Shown here piece after piece: positions 6,261 to 14,900 of a stretch of DNA of 18,022 nucleotides. The DNA comes from an uncultured Marvinbryantia sp. GTDB lineage: Bacteria > Bacillota > Clostridia > Lachnospirales > Lachnospiraceae. The notes under the pieces were generated by a model, which saw nothing but the letters and a program-made list of their open reading frames with translations, had not been told where the DNA came from and did no database searches. The position numbers and the translations under genes are program-made. Each line of letters opens with the position of its first letter. Position 1 is the first letter of the stretch. The DNA is taken from NCBI GenBank assembly GCA_947624335.1, contig CANQJX010000011.1, positions 1 to 18,022 on the forward strand. The letters run 5' to 3'.

Positions 6261-7715
6261 ATGTGTACAAGGAATCTCAGCCTGATGACAGATCTGTATG
6301 AACTGACCATGATGCAGGGATATTTTAAAAATCATTCGGACGAAACCGTCGTGTTTGATATGTTTTACCGCAGGAATCCGTGCGACGGCGGCTATGCCAT
6401 CGCGGCCGGACTGGAGCAGGTGATCGACTATATCAAAAATCTCCGTTTTTCAAAAGAGGACATCGACTATCTGGCGGGCCTGCAAATGTTTGACGCGGAT
6501 TTTCTGGACTATTTAAGCACATTTCATTTCAGCGGCGATATTTACGCCGTCCCGGAGGGAACGGTCGTGTTTCCGCGCGAACCGCTGGTAAAGGTAATCG
6601 CGCCGATTATGGAGGCGCAGCTTGTAGAAACAACGATCCTTACGATCATCAACCACCAGAGCCTGATCGCCACCAAGGCGTCCCGCGTGGTCTACGCGGC
6701 GCAGGGCGACGGGATCATGGAGTTTGGGCTTCGCCGCGCGCAGGGGCCGGACGCGGGCATCTACGGGGCAAGAGCGGCCATGATCGGCGGATGTATCGGC
6801 ACCTCCAACGTACTTGCCGGACAGCTTTTTGACGTGCCGGTAAAGGGAACGCACGCCCACAGTTGGATTATGAGCTTCCCCAGCGAATACCTTGCGTTTA
6901 AAGCCTACGCGGATCTTTATCCGGACGCCTGCTGCCTGCTGGTGGACACTTATGACACTTTAAAATCCGGCGTGCCCAACGCCATCCGCGTTTTCCGGGA
7001 AATGAAGGACGCGGGCGCCGGGTTAAAAAATTACGGCATCCGTCTGGACAGCGGCGACCTTGCCTACCTTTCCAAAAAGGCGCGCAAGATGCTGGACGAC
7101 GCCGGTTTCCCGGACGCTTATATCGCCGCTTCCAGCGATCTGGACGAATACCTGATCGACAGTTTAAAAACGCAGGGGGCAAAGATCACGTCGTGGGGCG
7201 TAGGCACCAATCTGATCACCTCCAAAGACTGCCCTTCGTTCGGCGGCGTTTATAAACTTGCCGCCGTCCAGGGTCCGGACGGAACGTTTCTCCCCAAGAT
7301 CAAGCTTTCCGACAATACGGCAAAAGTAACCAATCCGGGCAATAAAACCATTTACCGCATTTACGAGAAAGAGGCGCATAAAATAAAAGCGGATCTGATC
7401 TCGCTTGCAGACGAGACGTTTGACGAGTCCAAAGATCTTGTCATTTTTGATCCGATCGAAACGTGGAAACATACAAAGCTAAAGGGCGGCTCCTATACTT
7501 TGCGCGAACTTCTGGTTCCCGTCTTTTGCAAAGGCGCGTGCGTTTATACTTCTCCGAGCGTAATGGAAATCCGCGATATTTGCGAAAAAGAACTGAACAG
7601 CCTCTGGGATGAAACGCGCCGTCTCGTCAATCCGCAGGAAGTGTATGTGGATCTGTCCGATCGGCTGTACGATGTAAAAAAACAGCTTTTGCGGCAGATG
7701 AACCGGGATGTCTGA
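6261..7715 (+). CDS. pncB: Nicotinate phosphoribosyltransferase
   Basis: Joins nicotinate to PRPP, with ATP hydrolysis, to form nicotinate mononucleotide in the Preiss-Handler branch of NAD synthesis; cytoplasmic. The 484-residue length suits the longer bacterial NAPRTase class. Visible signatures are NLSLMTDLYELTMMQGYF at the N-terminus, FGLRRAQGPDAG (155-166), GTHAHSW (196-202), whose H200 aligns with the histidine phosphorylated during catalysis in this family, and RLDSGDLAYLSKKARKMLD (261-279). The ATG has an AAAGGAG site at a spacing of 7. It is the only clear plus-strand gene of the window, divergent from tRNA-Gln and convergent with spoVT through a shared terminator. No NAD-synthesis partner is nearby, which fits a salvage gene standing alone. 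Confidence 0.97.
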   Translation: MCTRNLSLMTDLYELTMMQGYFKNHSDETVVFDMFYRRNPCDGGYAIAAGLEQVIDYIKNLRFSKEDIDYLAGLQMFDADFLDYLSTFHFSGDIYAVPEGTVVFPREPLVKVIAPIMEAQLVETTILTIINHQSLIATKASRVVYAAQGDGIMEFGLRRAQGPDAGIYGARAAMIGGCIGTSNVLAGQLFDVPVKGTHAHSWIMSFPSEYLAFKAYADLYPDACCLLVDTYDTLKSGVPNAIRVFREMKDAGAGLKNYGIRLDSGDLAYLSKKARKMLDDAGFPDAYIAASSDLDEYLIDSLKTQGAKITSWGVGTNLITSKDCPSFGGVYKLAAVQGPDGTFLPKIKLSDNTAKVTNPGNKTIYRIYEKEAHKIKADLISLADETFDESKDLVIFDPIETWKHTKLKGGSYTLRELLVPVFCKGACVYTSPSVMEIRDICEKELNSLWDETRRLVNPQEVYVDLSDRLYDVKKQLLRQMNRDV

Positions 7716-7730
7716 TCCAAAGCGGCGGCA

Positions 7731-7771
7731 AAAAACAGGGCAGGAAGATAGCGGTATCTCTCCTGCCCTTT
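7731..7771. terminator. Bidirectional terminator between convergent pncB and spoVT
   Basis: AGGGCAGGA (7737-7745) pairs perfectly with TCCTGCCCT (7759-7767), with an inner GATA/TATC extension. On the plus strand the stem runs into five T (7767-7771). On the minus strand it runs into TG followed by TTTTTT (complement of 7730-7735), so it can serve both genes. Confidence 0.82.
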
Positions 7772-7797
7772 TTCTGTCGCTTTTACGGCGAACGCAT

Positions 7798-8340
7798 TTA
7801 CTCCATCTGTTTTCCCATAAAGTTTGCGGCGCATTTGGCCACAATTTTTTCCGTTTCTCCCATCTGCACCTTGTCGGTCTTTCCCACCATGACAACCGCG
7901 CCGACGGCGTCTCCCTCGCTGATGATCGGGCTGATCACCTGCGGGCGCTTTTCCTCGCTGCTGTCCGCGATCTGGATATACTCTCTGTCGGACATATTAT
8001 AGACCACGTTTTCCCGCTCGCCGATCAGGCTTTCCAGAGACCCGCTGATGGGGCGCCCCACATATTCGCGCTTTAGCCCTCCCGCCGCGGCGATGATCTG
8101 GTCTTTGTCTGTGATGCAGATGCCGTGTCCCGTCGTCTGTGCAAGGGATTCCGCGTATTCTTTCGCAAAGCTGCCCAGTTCTCCGATGGGCGAATATTTT
8201 TTGAGAATGATCTCGCCTTCCCGGTCCGTAAAGATTTCCAGCGGATCCGACTCCCGTATTCGTAATGTTTTTCTGATTTCCTTTGGTATGACTACTCTTC
8301 CGAGGTCGTCTATTCTTCTTACAATTCCTGTTGCTTTCAT
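7798..8340 (-). CDS. spoVT: Stage V sporulation protein T (AbrB-family regulator with GAF-like domain)
   Basis: SpoVT is a DNA-binding regulator that in B. subtilis tunes sigma-G-dependent forespore genes. The 180-residue product starts with the swapped-hairpin AbrB domain (MKATGIVRRIDDLGRVVIPKEIR, residues 1-50) and continues into a GAF-like sensor domain from about residue 55 to the end, matching B. subtilis SpoVT (178 residues) better than the short AbrB proteins. An in-frame start upstream at 8373 exists, but the ATG at 8340 has a GGAGGAA ribosome binding site and the conserved N-terminus. It follows the two-component genes. In many Firmicutes spoVT lies next to pth, mfd and a foldase gene, as here apart from the inserted sensor pair. 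It suggests the organism sporulates or descends from sporulators. Confidence 0.93.
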   Translation of the reverse strand: MKATGIVRRIDDLGRVVIPKEIRKTLRIRESDPLEIFTDREGEIILKKYSPIGELGSFAKEYAESLAQTTGHGICITDKDQIIAAAGGLKREYVGRPISGSLESLIGERENVVYNMSDREYIQIADSSEEKRPQVISPIISEGDAVGAVVMVGKTDKVQMGETEKIVAKCAANFMGKQME

Positions 8341-8396
8341 AAAAAAATTCCTCCATTTTACCTTCTTGCGCATTTATCTTTTTGTCTGGATAAATG

Positions 8397-8425
8397 TAGT
8401 ATCTGTAAAACAGAGGAATTTATAC
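8397..8425 (-). promoter_or_regulatory. Candidate sigma-G-type promoter of spoVT
   Basis: On the minus strand, GTATA (8421-8425) and GATACTA (8397-8403) are 17 bases apart. They resemble the sigma-G consensus (GMATR and CATWMTA, spacing 17-18) with one mismatch in each box. The predicted leader is about 50 bases. B. subtilis spoVT is sigma-G dependent, which supports the reading, but such a short match could be chance. Confidence 0.4.
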
Positions 8426-8434
8426 CGAACATTT

Positions 8435-9727
8435 TCACTGTGCAAGTGGAATCCTCATCCAGAACTCCACGCCTTTTTCTTTATTTTCCGCCCCGCAGGA
8501 ACCGTGATGCTGTTCCATAATTTTTTTGACCATATACAATCCCAGTCCGGCATTGCTCATTTTTGCGTCCTTTTTATGCTTTCCCTGTGAATTTTTATAA
8601 AAGCTCTGCCAAATGCGGCCGATATCCTCCGCGGGAACCAGAGGGCCTTCGTTATAAATCCCGATATACGCGTCCCTGTCCTGCGTCCGCAGGCAGATCC
8701 GCATATTTTTCCCCTGCCCCGTATGCTGGAACGCGTTCATAATATAGTTATTAACCGCCTGCTCCAGATACATGCGGTTGCCATGCACCATGCAGTCCTT
8801 TTCCAGTTCCGACTCTACCTTAATCTTGTTTTTCTGAAACAGCGCGTCGTATTTTAAAACCATGTATTCCATCAGTTCGGTCAGATTTACGCGGCTGAGT
8901 TCCATTTCTTCTATGTGGTGATCCATGATCGTGATGTCCAGAAGGTCTCCCACCATTTTGGACATCTTATCAATCTCCTCGCGGATGGAAGAAAAATAAT
9001 AATCGCGGTCGATCTCATCCCCCATGCCCTGCAGCATTTCTACCTGCCCGGAAATTACCGCAAGCGGCGTCTTCAGCTCGTGGGAAATGTTCGCCACAAA
9101 TTCTTTTTGCGCCTCGTCAAGCTGATGCTGTCCCTGCGATACGCTGTCCGGCAGCCCCTGCGGAACTAATTTCACGCAGAGTGACCTTCTGCGCAAAACC
9201 GCGCCGTACAGCGCGGCTGCAAGCAGGCCCGCAAGCAGGAAATACAGGATCGTCTGCGCGATCATCGCGTACACTGCGCGCAGTTCCTTCCGAATATAGA
9301 CATAATAGTCCGCCTGTCCGCATGTGACAATGGCGCGCAGCCGGATAACCTGCGTGTCGCGGTATCTTCGGACGGTGACGGACGGTTTTTTCTGATACTG
9401 GTCCAATTTCCCCTTGATGTACCGTTCGATACGCTTTCCGCTGTCGTAAACGGAACCGCTTGTATAAACCGGTGTAAAGTCTTCTTTGGCGATCCAGAAC
9501 TGCAGCCCGTCTCCCTGAAAGCTCTGCAGGATCTGTTCGTCTTCTTCGTCAAATTCCGGCAGGTCCATCAGCGCAATTTCCTCATACGCGTAAATCAAAT
9601 CTTTTTTCTGGCCGCTGATAAAAAAAAGATTAGCCGACAGCCCGTAAATAAGGAGCACGCCGGCCAGAATGACACAAAGCGCCGCAGCCGGATGCTCCGC
9701 CGCCGTTTTTCTGATTTTCCACTGCAT
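8435..9727 (-). CDS. Membrane sensor histidine kinase
   Basis: The 430-residue transmembrane kinase partners with the OmpR-type regulator just upstream. Visible: a first membrane helix (about 13-38), a 110-residue extracytoplasmic region (about 40-150) that is probably the sensor, a second helix (about 153-178), the HisKA dimerisation domain with phosphoacceptor H216 in NISHELKTPLAV, and a HATPase_c domain with N-box EQAVNNYIMNAFQH (322-335) and G-box NAGLGLYMVKKIM (392-404). No HAMP domain is obvious between the second helix and HisKA. I chose the ATG at 9727, which has GAGGT 6 bases ahead; a GTG at 9751 lacks a ribosome binding site. The signal is not evident. Its own promoter candidate lies at 9765-9793, in addition to read-through from the regulator gene. 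Confidence 0.93.
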   Translation of the reverse strand: MQWKIRKTAAEHPAAALCVILAGVLLIYGLSANLFFISGQKKDLIYAYEEIALMDLPEFDEEDEQILQSFQGDGLQFWIAKEDFTPVYTSGSVYDSGKRIERYIKGKLDQYQKKPSVTVRRYRDTQVIRLRAIVTCGQADYYVYIRKELRAVYAMIAQTILYFLLAGLLAAALYGAVLRRRSLCVKLVPQGLPDSVSQGQHQLDEAQKEFVANISHELKTPLAVISGQVEMLQGMGDEIDRDYYFSSIREEIDKMSKMVGDLLDITIMDHHIEEMELSRVNLTELMEYMVLKYDALFQKNKIKVESELEKDCMVHGNRMYLEQAVNNYIMNAFQHTGQGKNMRICLRTQDRDAYIGIYNEGPLVPAEDIGRIWQSFYKNSQGKHKKDAKMSNAGLGLYMVKKIMEQHHGSCGAENKEKGVEFWMRIPLAQ

Positions 9728-9764
9728 CCGTATACCTCGTTTCTGATCCACAGGAGATGCTTAA

Positions 9765-9793
9765 AGTATAGCATACGCGCCGTTTGTCTGCAA
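9765..9793 (-). promoter_or_regulatory. Internal promoter ahead of the histidine kinase gene
   Basis: In the 74-base gap between regulator and kinase, TTGCAG (9788-9793) and TATACT (9765-9770) sit 17 bases apart on the minus strand. The -10 carries an extended TG one base upstream. The predicted leader is about 30 bases. It would let the kinase be made independently of the regulator. Confidence 0.6.
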
Positions 9794-9801
9794 GAATGGC
9801 G

Positions 9802-10482
9802 CTATTTCTTGTTTTCCCCGAACAGATAGCCCACGCCGTAAACAGATTTGATATAAGTACACTCTTCCGTCAGTTTTTTGCGAAGCTGTTTTACCAGCGT
9901 ATCTACCGTGCGGATATCGCCCACATAATCGTATCCCCAGACCGCGTCCAATATCGTATTGCGCGCCAGAACGATCCCGTTGTTTTCGATAAAATAAACA
10001 AGCAGTTCATATTCCTTTCTGGTCGTTTCAATATACTCGCCTTTCCAGTAAACCATCTGTCCGGCGACGTCAATCGTAATATTGCCGTATTCCAGCACCG
10101 GGCGCAGCTTGCCCGCGCGCTTTAACACAGCCTCAATATGCAGCTTGACCAGTTCCAGCGTGTACGGTTTGGTGATATAGTCGTCCGCGCCCTTTTCGAA
10201 GCCGCTCATCTGATCCTCCACGGAGGAGCGTGCAGTCAGCAGGATAACCGGAACGTCCGATGATCCCCGGATCTCCCTTAAAACCTCATGTCCGCTGATT
10301 CCCGGCAGCATCACATCCAAAAGAACCAGATCTACCTGCGGCCTGTCTGCATAAAAAATCTTCAGGGCATTCTCGCCGTCTTTCGCGCACACGACGTCAT
10401 AACCCTGCAGCTTTAAAAAATCCTCCATGGTTCTGGCAAGCTTCCGCTCATCTTCCACCACTAAAATCCGGTTCTTTTTCAT
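9802..10482 (-). CDS. OmpR/PhoB-family response regulator
   Basis: The 226-residue regulator has an N-terminal receiver domain (about 1-115) and a C-terminal OmpR-type winged helix (about 130-226). The receiver carries the acidic pair in VVEDE (D11/E12), phosphoacceptor D56 in LVLLDVMLPG, T83 in LLTARSS and K105 in ITKPY. The effector domain has the expected RKEYELLVYFIENNGIVLARN and VRTVDTLVKQLRKKL-like (here IRTVDTLVKQLRKKL) segments. I chose the ATG at 10482, which has AGGAGA 6 bases ahead and the usual MKKNRILVVEDE N-terminus; a longer ORF to 10521 starts without a good site. It is followed by the kinase gene 74 bases on. Target genes are not visible, though neighbours spoVT and the foldase gene are candidates by proximity. 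Confidence 0.94.
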   Translation of the reverse strand: MKKNRILVVEDERKLARTMEDFLKLQGYDVVCAKDGENALKIFYADRPQVDLVLLDVMLPGISGHEVLREIRGSSDVPVILLTARSSVEDQMSGFEKGADDYITKPYTLELVKLHIEAVLKRAGKLRPVLEYGNITIDVAGQMVYWKGEYIETTRKEYELLVYFIENNGIVLARNTILDAVWGYDYVGDIRTVDTLVKQLRKKLTEECTYIKSVYGVGYLFGENKK

Positions 10483-10497
10483 TACTTTCTCCTCATA

Positions 10498-10553
10498 TAT
10501 ATCACAAAATATCTTATGCATTTTTTCTCATTTTAAAGCTTGATTGTGATATA
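10498..10553. repeat. Widely spaced inverted repeat in the response-regulator leader
   Basis: TATATCACAA (10498-10507) and TTGTGATATA (10544-10553) are perfect reverse complements, 36 bases apart. The arm nearer the gene ends about 5 bases before the ribosome binding site. It could be a pair of operator half-sites or an RNA stem near the start. I found no convincing sigma-A promoter with normal spacing in 10483-10614: a TTGACA near 10608-10613 has a TATAAA only 14 bases on. Confidence 0.45.
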
Positions 10554-10614
10554 AATATGGATTTTTAACATTTGCGTAATATTCTTTATACTTTTGTAAT
10601 CATGTGTCAAATCA

Positions 10615-10651
10615 GAAGAAAAAAGCCGGGAGTGTTCCCTCTCCCGGCTTT
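10615..10651 (-). terminator. Rho-independent terminator after the foldase gene
   Basis: On the minus strand, AAAGCCGGGAG pairs perfectly with CTCCCGGCTTT (plus-strand arms 10622-10632 and 10641-10651) around an 8-base loop, and the stem runs into a T-tract. It lies about 15 bases past the foldase stop and separates the gene from the two-component operon. Confidence 0.9.
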
Positions 10652-10665
10652 CTGTCAATTTGATT

Positions 10666-11826
10666 TTACGCCTCGCTCGCTGTTTCCGTCTCGCTCTGCG
10701 CTTCCTGCTCCGTCGCGGTTTCTGTTTCTGTCTGCGCCGCTTCGTTTGTCTCCGTTTCGGCGCTGACCGTTTCCGTCTCGGCGCCTTCGGTTCCTGTCTC
10801 GGTCTCCGGCTCTTTGTAGAAAGTAACGTCAAACGTAATCTTGCTCCAGAGATCGTTGTCCACGCTTACGTTCTCCGGCGTCCAGCCGTCCAGAACCTCG
10901 GTTAAATGTTCCGACTGACGCTCCTGCACAATCTCAACTTTGCGTTCTTCCGTCGCTTCCTCGTCAAACGTGCTGACCATCTGCACCACATACCAGCCGC
11001 CGTCGGTCTCCACAGGTTCTTCGGCAAGTTCGCCGTCCTCAAGCTGATCCGCCGCCTTTTTGATGTTTTCATTTAAAACGGTATCGTCCGTGCCGTAGGA
11101 ATTGGTGATCACATTTTTCTGCTCGTCAATCTCGTGTACGGCGTCTTCCAGCGTTTTCCCGCCGTTTACCGCCTCGATCACATCCAGAGCCTGCTGATGG
11201 ATCTCCTCTTTTTCCTCGTCGGTAAGTTCCGTCGTATTGCCATCCTCGTCCGTTGTGCCCGCCGTGCTGAACAGCGCGTACTGGATCGTCTTCTGCGCCG
11301 CCTCTTTCTCGGTTACATTGGTATCGGCTTCCGCGCGGATTGCTTCTTCTACCTTTTCGTGAATCGTCATTAAGGTAAGCACCCGCACAACCGTCTCTTC
11401 GTCCGCGTACATCGCTTTTAGCGTATCTGCGGAGTTTGCATCGAGAAACGCGCGCGCCGCTTCCGCAATCGCCGTCTCCTCATCCGCGCTCAGCGTCACG
11501 CCGTAGTCCCCGGCATGCTGTTCCGTCAGAACCATCTCCTGCAATTCCGCAAGAACCTGGCTCTTTGCCGTATCGCCATAAGGAGTGCCGGAACCGCTGA
11601 GATCCTGCTCCCACAGGTTCTGCCCGGGGAACAGTCCGCCAAGCATATTCTCTGTGTTCCACTGGATAAAGCGAAGGCGAAACGCCGCCTGTCCTAAGGT
11701 AACGTCCGTCCCGTCCACGCTCATCAAAACCTTGTTCTTATTCAGAGAAGAACAGCCGGTCAGCATACATGCGGATAAGCCTGCGCAGATACTTGCCGCG
11801 ATCAGTCGTTTTACAAATTTACTCAT
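10666..11826 (-). CDS. PrsA/SurA-like foldase lipoprotein with acidic Thr/Glu-rich tail
   Basis: The 386-residue protein begins with a lipoprotein signal: basic MSKFVKR, a hydrophobic stretch and lipobox LTGC (cysteine 25), so it is probably anchored outside the membrane. The body resembles SurA_N/parvulin-type foldases (PrsA-like), which help secreted proteins fold. A helical chaperone region (about 35-175) is followed by a degenerate rotamase region with DGGWYVVQMVS near 300. The last 48 or so residues are a low-complexity run rich in Glu, Thr and Ala with repeated TETE units. The ATG at 11826 has AGGAGA 6 bases ahead; a GTG at 11841 overlaps that site. Its place between mfd and spoVT matches the prsA-like gene of many Firmicutes. 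It has its own promoter and palindromic operator candidate. Prolyl isomerase activity is uncertain. Confidence 0.85.
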   Translation of the reverse strand: MSKFVKRLIAASICAGLSACMLTGCSSLNKNKVLMSVDGTDVTLGQAAFRLRFIQWNTENMLGGLFPGQNLWEQDLSGSGTPYGDTAKSQVLAELQEMVLTEQHAGDYGVTLSADEETAIAEAARAFLDANSADTLKAMYADEETVVRVLTLMTIHEKVEEAIRAEADTNVTEKEAAQKTIQYALFSTAGTTDEDGNTTELTDEEKEEIHQQALDVIEAVNGGKTLEDAVHEIDEQKNVITNSYGTDDTVLNENIKKAADQLEDGELAEEPVETDGGWYVVQMVSTFDEEATEERKVEIVQERQSEHLTEVLDGWTPENVSVDNDLWSKITFDVTFYKEPETETGTEGAETETVSAETETNEAAQTETETATEQEAQSETETASEA

Positions 11827-11858
11827 AAGTATTCTCCTCACTTTTCATTCTTTTCCAA

Positions 11859-11875
11859 ATACTAATGATTAGTAT
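11859..11875. promoter_or_regulatory. Perfect 17-bp palindrome (7-1-7, Fur-family-like box) over the foldase promoter
   Basis: ATACTAAT and ATTAGTAT are exact reverse complements around a central base at 11867. The core TACTAAT-N-ATTAGTA has the 7-1-7 layout and the AAT-N-ATT centre of Bacillus Fur, PerR and Zur boxes, differing at the outer bases. It overlaps the -10 hexamer at 11871-11876 and the predicted start, a repressor position. The assignment to a Fur-family protein is inference. Confidence 0.6.
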
Positions 11876-11899
11876 AGCTCTTTTTTCCCGATACCGCAA
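11871..11899 (-). promoter_or_regulatory. Sigma-A promoter of the foldase gene
   Basis: TTGCGG (11894-11899) and TATACT (11871-11876) are 17 bases apart on the minus strand, just downstream of the mfd stop. The predicted start near 11864 leaves a leader of about 38 bases. No terminator is seen between mfd and this promoter. Confidence 0.65.
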
Positions 11900-11914
11900 C
11901 TTTTTTCTGCTATT

Positions 11915-14900
11915 TTATGGGCGGATCGTGCGGATTGCCTCCAAAAGTTCCCGCGTCAGCGTAAGGATATCCGCGTTGTCTTTGGCATTGACGCGCGGTT
12001 TGCTGTACAGAAAATACGGATTGGCCTCTACGACAAATTTCAGTTTCCCTTTGTAATACCGGATCAGCGCTTCAATTTTTTTCGGATCCGCCGGCGCCCG
12101 CTCGTACATCACAAATCTGATATAGTTGCCCTTTTGCGTCAGCTCCGTCACATACGCGCTTTTCGCGATTGCCTTTAAATGCGCGACCGCAAGAAGATTC
12201 TGGACGGCTTTCGGGGGTTCTCCGAAACGGTCCATCAGTTCCTCCAGCATGTCGTCATATTCTTCCTGGTTTTCGATGGCAGCGATCCGCTTATAAATAT
12301 CCAGCTTCCGGCTCTCGGAACGGATATATTTTTCCGGAATATAGGCGTCGATATCCAGATCGATCACGGTTTCAAACGTATCTGTCACATCCGTTTCGCC
12401 CTTTAACTCCCGCACCGATTCGTTGAGCATCTTGCAGTACAGGTCGTACCCCACCGCTTCCATATGGCCGTGCTGCTCGGCGCCGAGCAGATTTCCGGCG
12501 CCGCGGATTTCCAGATCGCGCATGGCGATTTTAATGCCGCTGCCCAGCTCCGTAAATTCACGGATGGCATGAAGCCGCTTCTCCGCCACTTCCTTTAACA
12601 TCTTATTGCGGCGGTACATCAAAAAAGCATACGCCGTGCGGTTGGAACGGCCCACGCGCCCGCGCAGCTGATAAAGCTGCGAAAGCCCCATCGTGTCCGC
12701 GTCATGGACGATCATGGTATTAACGTTGGGAATATCCAGGCCCGTTTCAATAATCGTGGTGGAAACAAGCACGTCAATATCCCCATTGATAAAATCATAC
12801 ATGATGCGCTCCAGTTCCCGCTCCTTCATCTGCCCGTGCGCAAAAGCCACATTTGCTTCCGGCACCAGCGCGGCAATGCGGTTGGTCATCTCCACAATGG
12901 TGTTGACGCGGTTATATACATAATAAACCTGTCCGCCTCGCGCAAGCTCGCGGCTGACGGCCTCGCGCACCATTTCTTCGTTGTATTCCATCACATAGGT
13001 CTGGATGGCGATGCGCTCCATCGGCGGTTCTTCCAGAACGCTCATATCGCGAATGCCGATCAGGCTCATGTGCAGGGTGCGGGGAATCGGCGTCGCCGTC
13101 AGCGTGAGTACGTCTACATTGGTCTTTAACTGCTTGATCTTCTCCTTATGCGCCACGCCGAAGCGCTGTTCCTCGTCGATCACCAGAAGCCCCAGATCTT
13201 TATACTGCACGTCTTTGGAAAGCACGCGGTGCGTGCCGATCACAATATCCACCAGCCCTTTTTTCAGATCGGCCAGCGTTTTCCTCTGCTCGGCGGGCGT
13301 GCGGAAACGGCACAGCAAATCCACGCGCACGGGGAAATCTTTCATGCGCTGCACAAACGTATTGTAGTGCTGCTGCGCGAGAATGGTCGTGGGCACCAGA
13401 TAGACCACCTGTTTTCCTTCCTGCACCGCTTTAAACGCGGCGCGAATCGCGATCTCTGTCTTTCCGAAACCCACGTCGCCGCAGATCAGGCGGTCCATGA
13501 TTTTGCTGCTTTCCATATCGCGCTTGGTCTCTTCGATTGCGGCAAGCTGATCGTCGGTCTCCTCAAATTCAAACAGTTCTTCAAACTCACGCTGCCATAC
13601 CGTATCCGGTCCATAGGTAAAACCCTGCCGTTCCTGGCGCGCGGCGTACAGGCTGACCAGTTCGCGCGCGATACTGCGCACCGCCGTGCGCACTCTGCTT
13701 TTGGTCTTGTTCCACTCCTGCCCGCCCAGCTTATTCAATTTCGGAAGTTTCGCATCGGAACCCGCGTATTTCTGAATCGCGTCCGACTGTGTCGCCAATA
13801 CATAAAGATTGCTTCCTCCGCTGTATTCGATCTTCATGTAGTCCTTCATCACTTTATCGACTTCGATTTTCTCGATTCCGCGATAAATACCAAGCCCATG
13901 GCTTTCGTGAACCACATAATCCCCGGGGGAAAGCTCCGCGAGGCTGGCGATCTTAACGCCCTCGTAGCGGCGCTGCTTTTTTCTTTTCTTTTTTTCTTTT
14001 CCATAAATATCGCTTTCCCAGATCACGGCCAAGCGGATCAGCGGATATTCGTAACCGCGGTGGGTATTGCCTTTGGCAATCAGAATCTCTCCCGGCTGGA
14101 TCTCGCGGTCCATGTTTTCTGTGAAAAAGCTGTTCAGCCCCTGGTCGCGCAGGTCTTCCGCCAGACGGCCGGCGCGCGTGCGCGAGGCGCAAAGAAGCGC
14201 CACCCGGTATCCTTCCTTTTTCCAGCGCTTTAAGTCTTTTACAAGCTGTTCAAAGCTGCTGCGATACGAGTTGATGGAGCGCACCGTCATATTGTAGCGT
14301 CCGCTGACCTTCCACTCGTCGCGCGGGAGATCCATGATGCAAAGCCCCAGGCAGTTCCTGCGGTTTAAAGCGCCGATCATCTGCCTGCTGCCATAGAGCA
14401 GATCCGCCTGTCCGGGCAGAATATATCCCTTCTCCAGACGGTTTTCCATGCTTTCGGAAAATTCCGCCTCCACCGCGTTTCCTTCCTGCGCGATGCGGTT
14501 CGGTTCGTCCAGCAAAATTAAGGCGTCTTCTCCGAAATAATCCAGAAAAGACACCGTTTCTTCATAAAAATACGGTGTGTAGGCGTCGAGGCTGCCGCAT
14601 TCCTGATATTCCGTCAGACGTTCACAGATTTCCGACGCCATCGTTTTTAAGCGGTGCGCTTCCTCTGTTTTCCGGTTCTCGCGCAGCAGCTTTTCCTGCG
14701 CTGCGCTCTCCTCACGGATTTTCTGCGCGGCCCGCTTTGCCTGCTCTTTGCTTACCACCGTCTCGCTGGCGGGATAGATGCGCGCCGTCTCCAGATTTTC
14801 AATCGAGCGCTGGCTTTCGGGGTCAAAACTGCGGATGGAATCGATCTCGTCGCCCCACAGTTCGATACGCACCGGCACTTCCTCGGTCATCGGAAAGATG

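Noticed and set aside
13148..14233. 361-codon plus-strand ORF inside mfd
   Set aside because: It lies entirely antisense to conserved mfd helicase and CarD-like domains, with no ribosome binding site logic or recognisable motifs; a codon-bias shadow.
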